Origin: Allodiplogaster sudhausi
Lineage: Eukaryota > Nematoda > Chromadorea > Rhabditida > Diplogasteridae
Assembly (NCBI GenBank): GCA_945643635.1
Contig: CALZFC010000042.1
Coordinates: 1,791,001-1,855,000 of the forward strand
Length of the DNA: 64,000 nt
Direction: 5' to 3'
Below, piece after piece: positions 59,456 to 64,000 of the stretch (its first letter is position 1; the number at the start of each line of letters is the position of its first letter). The notes under the pieces were generated by a model that worked only from the letters and a program-made list of their open reading frames with translations, made no database searches and was not told where the DNA came from. Both the position numbers and the translations under genes were made by a program.

Positions 59456-60984
59456 CACAATCTCTAACCTCTATATTCATCTTTATTCATCATACAGTCC
59501 ACTTCTCTACAAAACACAGTCGGTTGTTGACAGAGACGTCACAGAAATGACTCCATTCTTGCCATTCTTCCAGGTATCACAGAGGCCAAATTGTAATTGC
59601 AGAAGGTTCAGTGGCTCCGTGAGAAAACAAATACGTAGCCCTCTGCAAGGAAAGCCAAGGCTTCCGACGGTGTCGTTAATTACAGATTCTCTGTTGGATT
59701 GATATTATCAAATCTAGATTAAATTACTACATCTAATTATATGGAAACTACCTGGCGCAGTAGCTGAAAAAATTTATGAATTCAAAGATCGCTGCCGAAA
59801 GACATTTTACGTGTGGGTGGACATTAAATGAAGGTGCAAAGGGGTAGTGGCAGGCTTTATTTTTAGTAACTAGACCAGTTTTGGGAAAGACACTAGGCTT
59901 ACGTCTCCTCTTTCCCTCTCTCTTTCTTTCTCTCTCTCTCTCTCTCTCTCTCGTCCAATCACTCTGCCCTCTGTTCATTCTCTCTCTCTTCATCTCTCTC
60001 CTTGTCACTCTATAAAAGGCCATCGCAATCAGCCATCCTCTCCAATACGGGAGCGTAAGAGTGCTTTCCACCAGCGGGAACAAGAGAAAGGGTGAGGGAG
60101 AGATCTCTTCCGAAAGAGTCAGATAGAGCGGGCACTTTTCTCTCCGACTAAATGTCAACGTCCACCTACAACCTAAGTTGACAGTGTAGCATAGTGAGAG
60201 TGAAGGAAGGAGAGACAGAGAGAAAACGAGAGAAATGGGGAGAGAGAGAGTAAATGAGAGAAAAGAAAGTAAGAGAATGAGGGAGAGACAGTGAGAGAGA
60301 CAGCGATCTACCGCTGCAAAATAAAGATATGGGCTGCCTCCATTGTATCTATCGGGTGTTTATTTCAATTTGGAAGGTTATAGAAAATAGCAACCAAAAT
60401 TTGGATGATATGTAGGTTTTTGGGGAAAAGAGGACAGAGCAAAACGAAGCAGCGGAAAGAAAAGGAAAGGGGGCGACGGCAGCTATTTCATGTACTTCCT
60501 TCTCCTCTTCACTGTTAGAGAGAAAAAGAGAGAGAGGGAGATAGACAGAGAAACAGAGAGAGAAGGAGAGAGACCTAAGAATAGTGCATAAATAGGATTG
60601 CCATGTAGTTGCCATTTATGGCCTCTCGCCATGCCAGATTTAGCTGCCGCCCGGCTCCTATTCATAATCCAGGGGCTTTGAAAGATCCCTACTGTAGGAT
60701 AAAGTTTTAGCAGTCTGTCAAAAGGTGCATATGCACACAGATTTGTATGAGTGGCTCGTGCCAAAAATAGCTCAAAGGCCGCCGATAAAGGGGTTGGATA
60801 TACATACTTGTGAGTAGAAAATTCTAGAGATTTTTTTGCAGCAGAACAAAGTACCAAGGCTGTGTGGTCCATCTTATAAACTAAAAAAAGACACAACGAA
60901 AGAGAGGAAAGAGGAAAGTATTTTAGTTGACTACAGTATATTTCGCTTGTTAGTTAGAAAAGAATAAATGAAAGAATGTAGATG

Positions 60985-61095
60985 AAAAGAGAAGCGCGCC
61001 TCCTGCAGCCGGCCGAGTGGAGAAGGCCTTCCTCGTCGCTACTCAACGAGATCTCAGCCCCGATCGCAGAGTCGAACATCGACCTCTTCCCGATG
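60985..61095 (-). CDS. Exon of the large minus-strand gene, 3' boundary unclear
   Basis: Acceptor GTTCCAG at 61096 and one base complete a codon left by the donor at 62526. The reading is GKRSMFDSAIGAEISLSSDE then a Cys/Arg-rich segment. No GT donor follows before a stop, so the 3' boundary must be a GC donor or lie earlier. Confidence 0.5.
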
Positions 61096-61359
61096 CTGGA
61101 ACAATGCAATTCTTCGCCTATTTCTGTCTTTTACTTTTCAGTTCCAAACAATCTTTCTTTTCCCCTTCCTGTTATTCAGTTCCTTGTGACCTCTAATCCT
61201 TTTTCCTGTTTACTTGGATGATGCCAATCTCTTTTACTGCTTGTTACATTCAAATGTGTCATGTTCATATACAAGAATGAAGAATGGAAATAGAGGATGT
61301 CGCGTAGCGAGTGCGTCAGCGGATGCGTACCGGAGATTTCCCGTTACTTCCGTACTGAG

Positions 61360-61604
61360 AGAGAGGGAGACAGAGAGAAAGATAGCATAAGAGAGGGAGA
61401 GAGAGAGTGTAGAAAGAGGGAGACAGAGAAAAAGAGAGTATAAGAGAGAAAGAGAGTATAAGAGAGAGAGAGACAGAGAGAAAGTATAGATGAGAGGGAG
61501 AGGGAGAGAGAAAGATGGAAGAAAGAAGGGAGACAGATAAAAAGAGAGAGAAGAGAGAGAGGGTGAAAGAGGGAAAAGAGAGAGAGAGAGGGAGAGAGAG
61601 AAAA

Positions 61605-61638
<34 letters not shown>

Positions 61639-61645
61639 TCATGTT
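61360..61645. repeat. GA-rich microsatellite
   Basis: Nearly 300 bp of GA units with TATAAGAGAG and GACAGA interruptions, in an intron of the minus-strand gene. Confidence 0.85.
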
Positions 61646-62525
61646 CAGAGTGTGTGAGAACACGGGGAAGTGCAATAGTGCGAGTGTTTCTGGAAATACA
61701 GAGACAGCGTTCTCAACCGCTCACTAGTTGTATGGAAATTGTAGAATGACGCCGCCTACTCGATTATCCTTCCTTTCCTCCACTCAGAAAGTGATTTCCG
61801 CAGATAGGGTGATCAGAGGACATCCAGTTTTCCTCCTCATGTCTGTCTCCCCCTTCTTTCTCTCCCCTCTCTCGCTCTCTCTTTCTTTCTTTCTTTCTTT
61901 CCTTCTCTCTCTCATTACATTCCTGAATAATGATGTAGTTTCTGCTACGGGCATAACAAGTCCGCGTCTCTCTTTGCAATCAGCGTCACTTTCAGAATCT
62001 CCCTTCCTGTCTGCTATTGTTTGATAACGTCATCTTTGAGATATTAACTACATACGCAATAATTCATTGTCCGTGAACCTACAGTAACCCATTCAACAGG
62101 AAAATGAGACTATAAGAAGGATGAAACAGTTTGCTACTTTTGCCAATGATTGTGACGAAAGTGATAGGCATGACTGCGCAGATTACGACTTTCCCGTTAG
62201 GAGCGGCGTGGATATTTGTGGAAACAGAACAGAATTGGAGAACAAAGGAACTGAACGCAGGCTGCAGACAAGTCGGCGACTATCAGAGAAAAAGATAGTC
62301 ACAATGGTTTTGCCGAGAGCACAGAAATCTAACATAAACACGACGCTGTGTATGTACATATGTTAGAAAATCGAAAGATTACTGTAACTCAGGCAGCAAT
62401 CAAAAGGTTGAAATCTGTTGCATCCATGTGAATAGATATTTACATATGTTTGGTAATGGATGTAAGGTTAATAAGATAGACGAATAAGTGAAAGTGCAAT
62501 GTGAAAGACTTCCTCAGAGTCTAAC

Positions 62526-63978
62526 CTGGTAGTTTTGGAGTGCGTGGATTGTGTAAGAACAGCGCCAGAGTCAGTCATGGAAGAAGAAGCGAGGGGGGAG
62601 GCGACGGAGGTGGATGGGGAAGCAGCGGCACGGGAGACGCGACTTGGCCAAGCGGAGAGGTGCGAGGAAGTCGTCGGGGGGTCGCTCAGGCCCCACAATC
62701 TGGGAATCAATGATTTCTTATCATTAGAACAAAATAAAAATAATATATTGCATATGAATAAATTATATGTATCTTCATGAGGATTCTTGTAAAATCGTTT
62801 ATAATGTTTAAATGAAAAATAAAGCAACAACAAAATGGCAGACCCTTCCATGCCTGGCTGTCGATTTCGGCTGCTCACTCGGCTGGCTGTTGAAGCCGCA
62901 TCCGAGCCGCCAAATTCGCTCCTGGGAAATTAAGTAATTAGAAAAAAATATCCTGTTCATAAACTGTAAGTACGAAATAGTTTTGAAATTATTTGCATTA
63001 CATTTCTAATGGTTTATAAATTCAAAATTTGCGTTCCAAATATCTTTAGCTACATACGAGTCTTTATTCACATTTCCTCTCAAATGTTTTTTCAAGATTT
63101 CAAATAGTTAAAATATGTTTGTAAATGTTTTATTTAGAAGCTGTATAGTTGTTTTTCTTCCTGTGTATGCTTATTTATAATATCATACAGTTTCTTGCGC
63201 TATTTTTTTTCTCTTGAAATCATAATCGCAATGTGTTGGCCTTCCACCGATTCGCGTTCTTCTAGACCTTTTTCTGATCTTCTGCACGTACTAAAAATGC
63301 AGTGGAAAGTGTCCGATTACGTCGACTTCGTTAATGCGATTATCTCTTTTTTCTCTCTGCTAAAAAACAGCGCGGCTTCATTGTCCGTCTCTGATTAATC
63401 CAATGTGGGTGGAAGGCGCGTGACTGGCGAGCGTCAGAAAGGGGAGATGCTTTGTATCATCCGAACAAATATTCAATGTGTTCCCTTTAAATCCCCGCGT
63501 GTCGTGGTTTTCGAGCTCTTAAAAATGGCTGTTTTTCAGAAGCAATGACATAAAAGATTAATAAGTCAAATGATGCGAGAAGAGAATGTAAAGGAGGAGA
63601 ACAGAACGAGAGGGTTTCCGACTGAAAATAACCTCAAAAAGCTAAGATGTCTTAACTGACCCTAAGACAACGACACTCTGGTACATGTAGGAGGGGTCAT
63701 GTCGGTTGAGGATGTCTCGGATGCGGATCTCGTCGTCCTCTTCTCCTTCCGCGGCTGCTCCACTGGGAACGCTTCGTCGGCTGACTCGGCCAACTCCTTT
63801 AACACACAGCTCAATATGTGTTCCTGCATTGAAGAGTGCTGCCTTGGAGCGTACAGATTTCTTATGGTAGTAAGTGTGAATAATGAATAGCTGTACTTTG
63901 AATGCGAGAAGTGGAAGAAGGAGGGCGGGCGGCGGGCTGCTCGCCAGCCACGGAAGACGTGCTCACCATGCTCAGTAC
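62526..63978 (-). CDS. Four linked exons of the large minus-strand gene
   Basis: Exons 63978-63897, 63823-63661, 62921-62844 and 62699-62526 join with consistent phases (0/1, 1/2, 2/2, 2/2). Acceptors are TTCTTAG, ATGCAG, TTCCCAG and TTCCCAG. The reading is Ser/Pro-rich with a conserved-looking core: THIELCVKGVGRVSRRSV, EDDEIRIRDILNRHDP, SYMYQSVVVLG and LWGLSDPPTT. The incoming phase at 63978 is 0, so the gene begins beyond the window. No named domain is recognised, and the long Ser-rich linkers suggest a large scaffold or regulatory protein. Confidence 0.7.
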
Positions 63979-64000
63979 CTAAGAAACCAAGTCAATTTTA

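Noticed and set aside
58352..59702. Open frames of 371-439 codons on + and up to 169 codons on -
   Set aside because: They translate as FSLSLCFLSL or REREKTERK repeats and are open only because the strand lacks stop-forming bases. Satellite DNA, not protein.

Overview
The window is nuclear DNA of a nematode. Three things show this: many short introns with TTTCAG-type acceptors, a WAGO-type Argonaute, and an exact copy of the nematode SL1 spliced-leader sequence inside a retrotransposon LTR. Species is not resolved. Long (CT)n/(GA)n tracts fill introns and intergenic DNA and create many false ORFs, because a pure pyrimidine or purine strand rarely contains stop codons.

Left part. 282-5289 (+) holds the last 12 exons of an arylsulfatase (5' end outside the window). 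8015-10321 (-) is a TULA/UBASH3-type histidine phosphatase whose first catalytic His is Asn. A 355-bp foldback (MITE-like) element lies just 5' of its first recognised exon. 11664-25997 (-) is Mediator subunit MED17 in about 23 exons.

Retrotransposon. An 8,862-bp BEL/Pao element (14462-23323, +) sits antisense in a MED17 intron that was only about 66 bp before insertion. It has 351-bp LTRs differing at 2 positions, a perfect CACTT target-site duplication, a Gly-tRNA-like primer site, gag-protease, RT-RNase H, integrase and a phlebovirus-like envelope. Its coding frame is broken at five places. Both LTRs contain all 22 nt of SL1, followed four bases later by AATAAA. This suggests that SL1 is the start of the R region, meaning the element captured the host trans-spliced leader.

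Middle. MED17 and a 28-exon slicer-deficient Argonaute (27329-32341, +) diverge from a 1.3-kb spacer with CpG-rich GCGCGC motifs. Splicing phases are consistent through all Argonaute, phosphatase and sulfatase exons, and several introns start with GC instead of GT.

Right part (33.4-64 kb). A scattered set of minus-strand exons (33434-34243, 39705-41653, 48466-48645, 51704-55702, 57176-57619, 61 kb, 62526-63978) connects largely in phase and may be one gene of 30 kb or more. I cannot name its product. Other genes lie within its span: a 77-residue single-pass membrane protein (43144-43767, -) and a secreted Ly6-like cysteine-rich protein (46621-48093, +). A 1-kb pyrimidine satellite (58490-59455) and a cluster of three hairpins (56669-56910) occupy its introns.
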